Below are positions 1 to 5,992 of a stretch of 12,978 bases of DNA, one piece after another. The notes under the pieces were generated by a model. That model did not search any database, was not told the DNA's origin, and saw only the letters and a program-made list of their open reading frames with translations. Position 1 is the first letter of the stretch; each line of letters begins with the position of its first letter. The position numbers and the translations under genes were made by a program. The stretch comes from Bacillota bacterium (lineage in GTDB: Bacteria; Bacillota; Clostridia; Oscillospirales; Ruminococcaceae), in contig JAEWWW010000057.1 in the NCBI GenBank assembly GCA_023396215.1, positions 1 through 12,978 on the forward strand. Reading direction: 5' to 3'.

Positions 1-1143
1 CACGCCGCAGACGAAAAAGCAGGTGTTGACCCCCGCTATCTCGGAAAGGGTGCCCCCCAGCAGCAGCCCCAGCGGCGATGCAAACAGGCTGACGCTGTAG
101 GCCAGCGACAGCACCCGCCCCAGATACTCGTTGGGAATCCTGCTTTGAAAGATGGCGGTGCGCAACCCGTAAAAGAAGGGAATGGTGAGCCCCATAACCG
201 CCGAAAGCAGGATGAACGTCCTGAGGCCGCCGGGGGGCAGCATCCCGGTAAGCAGCACCCCAATGCCATAAATGCCAATGGATACCGCAATCGCTTTGAA
301 GCGGTTGATGCGGTTGCCCACAAGGCCCAGCAGCAGAGCGCCCACCAATGTACCGCTGGAGAACACAATCTCCACCAAACTGGAGTCGGCGACGGTGCCG
401 CCGAAGTAGGTCATGGTGATGAGGGGGTACATCGACCCGATGGGGAAATAGATGAAGGCGTAGAGGGTGCTGACCACCATCAGCGTCGTCATACCCTTTT
501 CGCGCCGCAGCACGGCGATGCCCTCCTTGGTATCCTGCCAGATGTGCAGCGTCTGCCGCTCCTTCCCGGCGGTGGTTTTGGGCAGTCGCATAAGAAAGAC
601 GATGGTTACGGCCACCAACGCCCCGGCCACATCCAGCAGGATGATGGCGCTTAAATCCCAGATATTGAAGAGGACGGCCGCCAGCGCCGGGCTGAGGATG
701 AGGGACACCGAGTCGAAGCTTTGGGAGATACCGGCGCAGCGGGCAAGGTGCTGCTTCGGCACCACAGTGGGGATAATGGCGTTGAGAGAGGGGCTGTGAA
801 ACGCCGCCCCAATCGAACGGACAAAGAGCATGACAAAGATGAGCCAAAGGGGGATTTCGTTCCAGAAGGCCACCGCCGCCAGCAGCAGAGCGGCGCAGGC
901 CATGCCAAGGTCGGAGAGTATCAGTATCTTTTTGCGGTCGAAGCGGTCTATCAGCGCGCCGGTGAACATCCCCAGCACCGCCCTTGGCAGGTAGCCGGTC
1001 AGGGTGGAAAGGGTGACAATGGCGGGCGATGCCGTGCGCTGGGTAAGATACCACACGATGGCTATCTGCAAAATGGAGCTGGTGAGTATCGAAACCGCCT
1101 GCCCAATGCCCAGAAATACAAATTTTCTCTTCCAGCTTTCCAT
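1..1143 (-). CDS. MFS efflux transporter, DHA3 (macrolide-efflux-like) family, partial at left edge
   Basis: An open frame starts at the ATG at 1143 and runs 381 codons to position 1 with no stop, so the C-terminus lies outside the window. The protein begins MESWKRKFVFLGIGQ and is strongly hydrophobic throughout, with a polar central loop at about residues 186-217 between the two six-helix halves. Major-facilitator motif A is visible at residues 62-72 (GALIDRFDRKK), between helices 2 and 3. The stretch around residues 115-141 (HSPSLNAIIPTVVP, then LARCAGISQ) is typical of the DHA3/MFS_3 group that includes macrolide exporters and EntS. These proteins are inner-membrane proton antiporters that export drugs or siderophores; the substrate here cannot be told. 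A GGAGG lies four bases before the ATG. DHA3 proteins are usually about 400-420 residues, so only the last 20-40 are missing. It has its own promoter and is probably transcribed independently of the decarboxylase upstream. Confidence 0.9.
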   Translation of the reverse strand, partial: MESWKRKFVFLGIGQAVSILTSSILQIAIVWYLTQRTASPAIVTLSTLTGYLPRAVLGMFTGALIDRFDRKKILILSDLGMACAALLLAAVAFWNEIPLWLIFVMLFVRSIGAAFHSPSLNAIIPTVVPKQHLARCAGISQSFDSVSLILSPALAAVLFNIWDLSAIILLDVAGALVAVTIVFLMRLPKTTAGKERQTLHIWQDTKEGIAVLRREKGMTTLMVVSTLYAFIYFPIGSMYPLITMTYFGGTVADSSLVEIVFSSGTLVGALLLGLVGNRINRFKAIAVSIGIYGIGVLLTGMLPPGGLRTFILLSAVMGLTIPFFYGLRTAIFQSRIPNEYLGRVLSLAYSVSLFASPLGLLLGGTLSEIAGVNTCFFVCGV

Positions 1144-1181
1144 GATTCCTCCAAGTTTTGGGGATGATACAGTCTTTTGCC

Positions 1182-1210
1182 AGTATAGGGAGAATGTGGC
1201 GGATTGTCAA
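1182..1210 (-). promoter_or_regulatory. Near-consensus sigma-A promoter for the MFS transporter
   Basis: On the minus strand TTGACA (1210-1205) is followed by exactly 17 bases and then TATACT (1187-1182). Transcription would start near 1175, leaving a leader of about 30 nt before the ATG at 1143. A perfect -35, a 5/6 -10 and ideal spacing make this a strong, apparently constitutive promoter unless an unseen repressor acts on it. Confidence 0.8.
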
Positions 1211-1316
1211 CATCGGTGTAACGGCAGCCCGTGGGCGGTGTGGTACGCCCTCCCTCCCACCTGTAGCCACACAATCGCCGCGAGAAGGGGACTATAGGGT
1301 GGGCGTCGCCGCGCAT

Positions 1317-1349
1317 AAAAGCGCCGCAGCCCCGACAGGACACCGGCGC
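1317..1349 (-). terminator. Possible intrinsic terminator after the decarboxylase gene
   Basis: On the minus strand GCGCCG (1349-1344) pairs with CGGCGC (1326-1321), and TTTT (1320-1317) follows directly. The stem is only six base pairs and the loop is about 17 nt, which could pair weakly inside (TCC with GGG). It lies 53 nt past the decarboxylase stop codon and upstream of the MFS promoter, the right place to end the trmB-decarboxylase transcript. The large loop and short T run keep confidence low. Confidence 0.4.
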
Positions 1350-1401
1350 GTCGGCCGGATGACGGACTATAAGTGATTGGCATGTACCCTAACCGGGGAA
1401 T

Positions 1402-2706
1402 TTATCTGGTGAGGACAAACTCCTTCTTCTTGGCGGCGGGGCTGATATCGGTATCCACCGAAAAGCCGTCCAATGACACGGTGGCAAAATAATCCTCGGG
1501 GGTTTCGGCCCGGCGGATGAGGCGGGGGGTGTTATCCTCCTGCAGCAGCACCTCGGCTGAGCGCAGCTTGCCGTTGTAGTTGTAGCCCATGGAATGGCCG
1601 TGGGCGCCGGTATCGTGAATGACGATGATGTCGCCCAGCTCGATGGGGGGCAGCGGGCGGTCGATGGCAAACTTATCGTTGTTTTCGCAGAGCGAGCCGG
1701 TGATGTCGTAGGTGTGGGTGCAGGGGGCGTCCTCCTTACCCGCCACGGTGATGTGGTGGTACGCCCCGTAGATGGCGGGGCGCATCAGGTGGGCGGCGCA
1801 GGCGTCCAGCCCGATATACTGCTTGTATATCTCCTTTTTATGCACCGCTTTTGCCACCAGACAGCCGTAGGGCCCCAGCATAAACCGGCCCAGCTCGGTA
1901 TAGATGGCGATGTCGCCCAGCCCGGCGGGCGCCAGCAGCGCCTCGTACTCCTGCCGCACCAGACGGCCAATCTCGGTGATGTCGTTGGGCACCCCCTCGG
2001 GCCGGTAGGGGATGCCCACCCCGCCGCTGAGGTTGATGAAGCTCACCGAAATGCCGGTTTGCTCCCTGAGCCAGAGGGCGGTTTCAAACAGCACCCGCGC
2101 CAGCGCGGGGTAATACTCGTTGGTCTGGGTGTTGCTGGCCAAAAAGGCGTGCAGCCCAAAGTTTTTCGCGCCCTTTTCTCTGAGGCGCAAAAAACCCTCC
2201 CGCAGCTGCTCTTTGGTGAAGCCGTACTTGGCCTCACCGGGGTTATCCATGATGTTGTTGTGTATCGCAAAGGCCCCGCCGGGATTAAAGCGGCAGCAGA
2301 TGGTTTCGGGGATGCCGGCGCAGTCCTCCAGAAAGTCGATGTGGGTGTAATCGTCCAGATTGATAATGGCCCCCAGCCTGCTGGCGTACGCAAACTCCTC
2401 GGCGGGGGTGGCGTTGGAGGAGAACATAATCTCGCTGCCGGTGAAGCCCACCGATTTTGCCAGCATCAGCTCGGTCAGGCTGGAGCAATCGGCCCCGCAG
2501 CCCTCCTCGCGCAGTATCCTCAGAATGGTGGGGTTGGGGTTGGCCTTGACGGCGAAGTATTCCTTGAACCCGGGGTTCCACCCAAAGGCGGCGTTGGTTT
2601 TGCGGGCGTTGGCACGGATGCCCTTTTCGTCGTAGAGGTGGAAAGGGGTGGGGTATTCGGCGATGATTTCTTCCAGCTTTTCTTTGGTTACAAACGGTCG
2701 TTTCAT
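1402..2706 (-). CDS. lysA: Diaminopimelate decarboxylase family protein (fold-type III PLP enzyme)
   Basis: This 434-residue protein belongs to the alanine-racemase-fold PLP decarboxylases. The family reaction is decarboxylation of meso-diaminopimelate to L-lysine in the cytoplasm. The PLP lysine is K54 in YFAVKANPNP. The phosphate-binding glycine loop is at 227-231 (SGGVG), and an ELGR motif at 271-274 replaces the usual EPGR. The C-terminal domain carries C340-E341 in CENNDKFA and Y376 in GYNYNGK, matching the CESGD and substrate/PLP-contacting Tyr segments of LysA. The usual HxxIGSQ segment instead reads HAFLASN (186-192), a mark of a separate LysA-like subgroup. Lysine synthesis is therefore likely but not certain, and a related basic amino acid substrate is possible. 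The ATG overlaps the stop of the upstream trmB gene (ATGA), with GGAGGA eight bases ahead, so the two genes are translationally coupled. Confidence 0.88.
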   Translation of the reverse strand: MKRPFVTKEKLEEIIAEYPTPFHLYDEKGIRANARKTNAAFGWNPGFKEYFAVKANPNPTILRILREEGCGADCSSLTELMLAKSVGFTGSEIMFSSNATPAEEFAYASRLGAIINLDDYTHIDFLEDCAGIPETICCRFNPGGAFAIHNNIMDNPGEAKYGFTKEQLREGFLRLREKGAKNFGLHAFLASNTQTNEYYPALARVLFETALWLREQTGISVSFINLSGGVGIPYRPEGVPNDITEIGRLVRQEYEALLAPAGLGDIAIYTELGRFMLGPYGCLVAKAVHKKEIYKQYIGLDACAAHLMRPAIYGAYHHITVAGKEDAPCTHTYDITGSLCENNDKFAIDRPLPPIELGDIIVIHDTGAHGHSMGYNYNGKLRSAEVLLQEDNTPRLIRRAETPEDYFATVSLDGFSVDTDISPAAKKKEFVLTR

Positions 2707-3404
2707 TGAACATCTCCTCCGGATAGCTTGATAAGCTCTATCTCATTTTTGATTGAATCTTTGATGAGGTTGACCAGATTTTCTTTGCAGGAATAGAGGC
2801 AGGTGCAGCCGGGGCTTTCGGTCAACCCGCCGGTGAGGGCCTTGGCGGAATCGCTGATGAGCCGGATGTGCTGGATGGGCTGCCGGGTGAGGTAGACGGC
2901 GGCCCCCGCCAGCGTCACGGGGGCGTTGGTGATGACCACCACCTTTTTGCCCTGCTCCACCAGCTTTTGCAGCGGCGGCAAAAAGGATTGCAGCAGCGGC
3001 TGCGCCATGGAAAGATAGATGCGGTACTGGGTTTGCTCCATGAGGGTTTCGATTTTGCTGCGGATGTTGCGGCTGCCCTTGAGGGTGAGGTAGGCTTCGG
3101 CCGGGTCGTCGGGTGCACTCAGGGCGCTTTCCAGCGCCGCTTGGTTGGCCCGCAGGCTGCGGATAACCGCCCCGCAAAACTCCGCCGCAGGCACCGCCCG
3201 GTATCGGATGGGGGTGCCGTCCACCTGATAGGCGGCCCCTTTTTCCACCAGGCTCGCCAGCCCCGCGTAGGCGTTGGAGCGTGAGATGCCGGTGGCCTTT
3301 GCCAGCTCATAGCCGGTGGCCAGGCCGCACCTGTGCAGGCTGCCGTAAAGCTTTGCTTCCTGCTGGGTCAGCCCAAAGGGCAGCAGCAGCTCGATGAGTT
3401 CCAT
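2703..3404 (-). CDS. TrmB-family transcriptional regulator
   Basis: The 233-residue protein has an N-terminal winged helix-turn-helix at about residues 10-75, beginning GLTQQEAKLYGSL, with a putative recognition helix SRSNAYAGLASLVEKG at 41-56. A short helical linker (about 77-97) leads to a C-terminal domain at about 105-230 resembling the PLD-like middle domain of TrmB regulators (SRNIRSKIETL, then TCLYSCKENLVNLIKDSIKN). It lacks the separate sugar-binding domain of the longer archaeal TrmB proteins, so its effector is unknown. Three cysteines sit close together (C200, C202, C206). An in-frame ATG at 3425 would add MKPEGDF, but I chose 3404 because GGAGGG lies seven bases upstream of it, whereas 3425 has only a distant AGGA. 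It is the first gene of an operon with the decarboxylase (4-nt overlap), so local control of that enzyme, and probably of itself, is the natural inference. Confidence 0.85.
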   Translation of the reverse strand: MELIELLLPFGLTQQEAKLYGSLHRCGLATGYELAKATGISRSNAYAGLASLVEKGAAYQVDGTPIRYRAVPAAEFCGAVIRSLRANQAALESALSAPDDPAEAYLTLKGSRNIRSKIETLMEQTQYRIYLSMAQPLLQSFLPPLQKLVEQGKKVVVITNAPVTLAGAAVYLTRQPIQHIRLISDSAKALTGGLTESPGCTCLYSCKENLVNLIKDSIKNEIELIKLSGGDVQ

Positions 3405-3411
3405 AAAATCG

Positions 3412-3417
3412 CCCTCC
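3412..3417 (-). promoter_or_regulatory. Ribosome binding site that decides the trmB start
   Basis: GGAGGG on the minus strand sits seven bases before the ATG at 3404. It lies inside the reading frame of the longer 3425 start, which has no comparable site, so translation most likely begins at 3404. Confidence 0.65.
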
Positions 3418-3461
3418 GGTTTCATTAGAGGCTTCCTAAAAGTTCACTAGTAGTTCTATTA

Positions 3462-3475
3462 AGTAACACTATACT
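3462..3475. promoter_or_regulatory. Candidate operator overlapping the trmB -10 box
   Basis: The interrupted palindrome AGTA-N6-TACT overlaps the -10 element of the trmB promoter. More ACT/AGT half-sites follow downstream, including the palindrome ACTAGT and the direct repeat AGTTC-ACTAGT-AGTTC at 3441-3456. TrmB proteins are known to bind TACT/AGTA-type dyads, so autoregulation is plausible. The binding protein is inferred, not shown. Confidence 0.35.
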
Positions 3476-3496
3476 GTTATTTGCCAAGGATGTCAA
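3468..3496 (-). promoter_or_regulatory. Near-consensus sigma-A promoter of the trmB-decarboxylase operon
   Basis: On the minus strand TTGACA (3496-3491), 17 bases, then TATAGT (3473-3468). Transcription would begin near 3461, giving a leader of roughly 55 nt to the ATG at 3404. The perfect -35 and ideal spacing suggest a strong promoter that would need a repressor for control. Confidence 0.8.
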
Positions 3497-3591
3497 GGTG
3501 ATACACGGCAAAATTTGAGCGCGTTTATGGCCGGGCTTTTGTGTATGCTGTCAGAGGCGGCAGCGCCCAAAAACAGGCTGGCGGCGAAAAA

Positions 3592-3674
3592 TCGTTGAGG
3601 GCGAGGCAGCAAACGCGGCAAAAACCTGCGCATATTTGATATATGTGACCGCAATTTGCAAGTGTTGCCAACGA
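3592..3674. repeat. Diverged long imperfect palindrome, copy 1
   Basis: The outer arms TCGTTG (3592-3597) and CAACGA (3669-3674) and the inner arms CATAT/ATATG (3631-3645) define an imperfect hairpin of about 83 nt, with bulges that shift the two centres by about 5 nt. Its left arm resembles that of copy 2: both read CG(T/C)TGAGGGC, then GGCAAAAA a short way on, offset by about 133 bp. No coding role is apparent. It lies between the ATPase operon and the trmB promoter. Confidence 0.5.
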
Positions 3675-3691
3675 AGCAAGTAAAATGGCAC

Positions 3692-3851
3692 GGGCATTTC
3701 TGAAAATGGAAAACGCCGGGAAATTCGCTGAGGGCAATGGGGGTGCAAGGCAAAAAGCACAGGAATACTTCATGTATTCCGAGCATTTTTAACGCTGCAG
3801 GCACTGCCTTCAGTAGCATTTGCCAAGAGTTTGGAGTTTTCGGAAATGCCC
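3692..3851. repeat. 160-nt long imperfect palindrome, copy 2
   Basis: Arms match from the outside in: GGGCATTTCTGAAAA (3692-3706) with TTTTCGGAAATGCCC (3837-3851); CTGAGGGCA (3728-3736) with TGCCTTCAG (3805-3813); and a perfect inner stem GGAATAC (3762-3768) with GTATTCC (3774-3780) around the loop TTCAT. All three pairs share nearly the same centre (about 3771), so the whole element can fold as one long, bulged hairpin. This fits an interspersed palindromic element or structured RNA rather than a gene. Confidence 0.65.
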
Positions 3852-3895
3852 TTAAAACCCTTTTACGCCCCGGCAACTTTTTCGACAGACAGCAA

Positions 3896-3920
3896 CGCCC
3901 CTACGCAAAGCGTAGGGGCG
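3896..3920 (-). terminator. Perfect GC-rich hairpin after atpD, probable operon terminator
   Basis: An 11-bp perfect stem, CGCCCCTACGC with GCGTAGGGGCG, closes a three-base loop. It begins 32 nt past the atpD stop codon, where the ATPase transcript should end. On the minus strand it is followed by a sequence with only scattered T rather than a clean T tract. It may therefore act as a weak or factor-assisted terminator, or mainly protect the mRNA 3' end. Similar GTAGGGGCG hairpins could also belong to a repeat family. Confidence 0.55.
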
Positions 3921-3952
3921 CCGCTATAACTTTTTAATACTTGGGGCGTTCG

Positions 3953-4600
3953 TTACGCCTCCTGCCGGCGGGCCTGGGCAACCATCATATCCTTGATTTT
4001 CATCAGGCGCGCAAGGTTGCCGCGCTCGTTTTCATCCAGCTTCATGGTGATATAGCGGATGGTTTCCTGCAGCGAGGGTATCTGCACATACTCCAGAGCG
4101 TTGACCCGGCGTCGGGTTTTCTCAATCTCCTCGGCCAGAAGCTGGGCGCTTTTTTCGGCCTGCGCCAACTCCAGCAGGTAGGGCAGCACCTCTTTGAGGG
4201 CGGCCACCGAATCATCCAGCTCGCCCGCCGTTTCGGCAAAGCCGTAGGAGTAAATATCCTCCACCTCGGCGGCGTCATACTGAAACACCGGCACATTGAC
4301 GCTCATGATGTTGCGGTTGCCAATCTCCAGCTTAATCTGCTGCTTGGGCAGCATCAGCGCCTGCTCCAGCATACGGGGGCTCATGACGGCGCTGGCAATG
4401 ACAAAGCCCTCATACACTCCGGCGATTTTGGCTTCCACCTGCTCGCGCAGCTCTTTGTTGCTGCGCACCAGCTCGAGAAAGCGTTTCATCAGGTCGTCAC
4501 GCTTGTCCTTGAGCAGTTTGTGGCCCCGCATGGCGGTTTTCAGCCGTTTTTTCAGGCGGGTCAGCTCCATACGGGTGGGGTTGACGTTCATTCTCGCCAT
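3953..4600 (-). CDS. atpD: V-type ATP synthase/ATPase subunit D (central stalk)
   Basis: The 215-residue product starts MARMNVNPTRMELTRLKKRL, the characteristic opening of V/A-ATPase subunit D. It has long helical, charge-rich N- and C-terminal segments (about 10-75 and 140-210) that form the coiled-coil rotor shaft inside the A3B3 head, with a short beta hairpin between them. With subunit F it transmits torque between the head and the membrane ring. An in-frame GTG at 4606 would add two residues, but the GGAGG at 4608-4612 lies too close to it and is seven bases from the ATG at 4600, so I use 4600. It is the last gene of the operon, 12 nt after atpB. No atpJ-like gene follows, unlike the E. 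hirae operon. Confidence 0.96.
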   Translation of the reverse strand: MARMNVNPTRMELTRLKKRLKTAMRGHKLLKDKRDDLMKRFLELVRSNKELREQVEAKIAGVYEGFVIASAVMSPRMLEQALMLPKQQIKLEIGNRNIMSVNVPVFQYDAAEVEDIYSYGFAETAGELDDSVAALKEVLPYLLELAQAEKSAQLLAEEIEKTRRRVNALEYVQIPSLQETIRYITMKLDENERGNLARLMKIKDMMVAQARRQEA

Positions 4601-4612
4601 AGCCACACCTCC

Positions 4613-5992
4613 CTATTCTTTTGCCGCCCGGCCATATTTCTCGATGAACTCGGTCTTGATTCTCTTCAGCTCGGTGGTGGGCAGGATAGCCAGCAGCTCC
4701 CAGCCCAAATCCAGCGTTTCTTCCACGCCGCGGTTGGTTTCATAGCCCTGCGAGACATAACGCTTTTCAAACTCGTCGGCAAACTTTGCGTACAGCTTGT
4801 CGGTGTCCGAAAGGGCCGCCTCGCCCAGAATGGTCATCAGCTCCTTGGCGTCCTTGCCGCGGGCGTAGGCCGAGAATATCTGGTTCATGGTGTTGGCGTG
4901 GTCCTCGCGGGTTTTGCCTTCGCCGATGCCCTTATCCTTCAGACGGGAAAGGGAAGGCAGCACGTCCACCGGTGGGGCGATGCCCTTGCGGTAAAGCTCG
5001 CGGGAGAGGATAATCTGCCCCTCGGTGATATAACCGGTGAGGTCGGGGATGGGGTGGGTTTTGTCGTCCTCGGGCATCGAAAGGATGGGTATCATGGTGA
5101 TACTGCCCTCGGAATCATATTTTCTGCCCGCCCGTTCATACAGCGAGGCAAGGTCGGTGTAGAGGTAGCCGGGGTAGCCGCGGCGGCCGGGAACCTCCTT
5201 GCGGGCTGCCGAAACCTCGCGCAGCGCCTCGGCGTAGTTGGTGATGTCGGTGAGGATGACCAGCACGTGCATCCCCTTTTCAAAGGCCAGAAACTCGGCG
5301 GCGGTCAGCGCCATACGGGGGGTGGCGATACGCTCGATGGCCGGGTCGTTTGCCAGATTGACAAACAGCACGGTGCGGTCGATGGCGCCGGTGGATTTAA
5401 AGTCGCTGATAAAGAAGTCGGCTTCCTCAAAGGTGATGCCGATGGCGGCAAAGACCACGGCGAATTTGGAATCGGTGCCAACCACCCGGGCCTGACGGGC
5501 AATCTGGGCCGCCAGCTTGGCGTGGGGCAGGCCCGAGCCCGAAAAGATGGGCAGCTTCTGCCCTCTGACCAGTGTGTTCAGGCCGTCGATGGCCGAAACG
5601 CCGGTCTGGATAAACTCGTCGGGGTAGGTGCGGGCCGCCGGGTTCATGGGCAGGCCGTTGGTGTCGATGCGGGCTTCGGGAATAAGCTCGGGGCCGCCGT
5701 CGATGGGTTTGCCCATGCCGGAAAATACCCGGCCCAGCATATCCTCTGAAACGGCCAGCTCAAGGCCGTGGCCCAAAAAGCGCACCTTGCTGTGCTCCAG
5801 GTTGATACCCGCCGAGTTTTCAAAGAGCTGCACCAGCGCGTCGGAGCCGTTGACCTCCAGCACGCGGCAGCGGCGAACCTCGCCGCTGGGCAGCTCAATT
5901 TCGCCCAGCTCGTTGTAGGTAACCCCTTCTACGTCGGTCACCAGCATCAGGGGGCCTGCTACCTCCTGAATAGAACGGTATTCCTTCATCAT
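4613..5992 (-). CDS. atpB: V-type ATP synthase/ATPase subunit B (regulatory head subunit)
   Basis: This is the 459-residue non-catalytic subunit of the A3B3 head. In place of a Walker A motif it has SGSGLPHAKLAAQIARQA (151-168), the usual degenerate version in V-type B subunits. The arginine finger that completes the catalytic site of the neighbouring A subunit is R350 in PSLSRLKDKG, at the same number as in E. hirae NtpB. The length is normal. Its ATG at 5992 overlaps the atpA stop codon (ATGA), and a second ATG follows directly at 5989. GGAGG lies ten bases before the first ATG, inside the end of atpA, consistent with translational coupling and equal A:B output. Confidence 0.97.
   Translation of the reverse strand: MMKEYRSIQEVAGPLMLVTDVEGVTYNELGEIELPSGEVRRCRVLEVNGSDALVQLFENSAGINLEHSKVRFLGHGLELAVSEDMLGRVFSGMGKPIDGGPELIPEARIDTNGLPMNPAARTYPDEFIQTGVSAIDGLNTLVRGQKLPIFSGSGLPHAKLAAQIARQARVVGTDSKFAVVFAAIGITFEEADFFISDFKSTGAIDRTVLFVNLANDPAIERIATPRMALTAAEFLAFEKGMHVLVILTDITNYAEALREVSAARKEVPGRRGYPGYLYTDLASLYERAGRKYDSEGSITMIPILSMPEDDKTHPIPDLTGYITEGQIILSRELYRKGIAPPVDVLPSLSRLKDKGIGEGKTREDHANTMNQIFSAYARGKDAKELMTILGEAALSDTDKLYAKFADEFEKRYVSQGYETNRGVEETLDLGWELLAILPTTELKRIKTEFIEKYGRAAKE

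Noticed and set aside
145..1167. Plus-strand open frames opposite the MFS gene (145-654, 721-1167)
   Set aside because: They are antisense to a frame with clear transporter motifs and hydrophobic helices, and are rich in His/Gln/Gly without any domain.
1594..2709. A 371-codon plus-strand open frame opposite the decarboxylase
   Set aside because: It mirrors the lysA-family gene in the antisense frame, with low-complexity Gly/Val-rich translation and no ribosome site; it is a shadow.
3493..3876. A 127-codon minus-strand open frame in the intergenic gap
   Set aside because: It runs through both palindromic elements and the trmB -35 box, and its translation is Cys/Phe/Pro-rich with no domain. 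It is better explained as reading through a non-coding repeat.
3941..5749. A 602-codon plus-strand open frame opposite atpD and atpB
   Set aside because: It lies exactly antisense to two well-supported ATPase genes, has a Gly/His/Gln/Leu-rich composition typical of the complement of GC-rich codons, and shows no recognisable domain.
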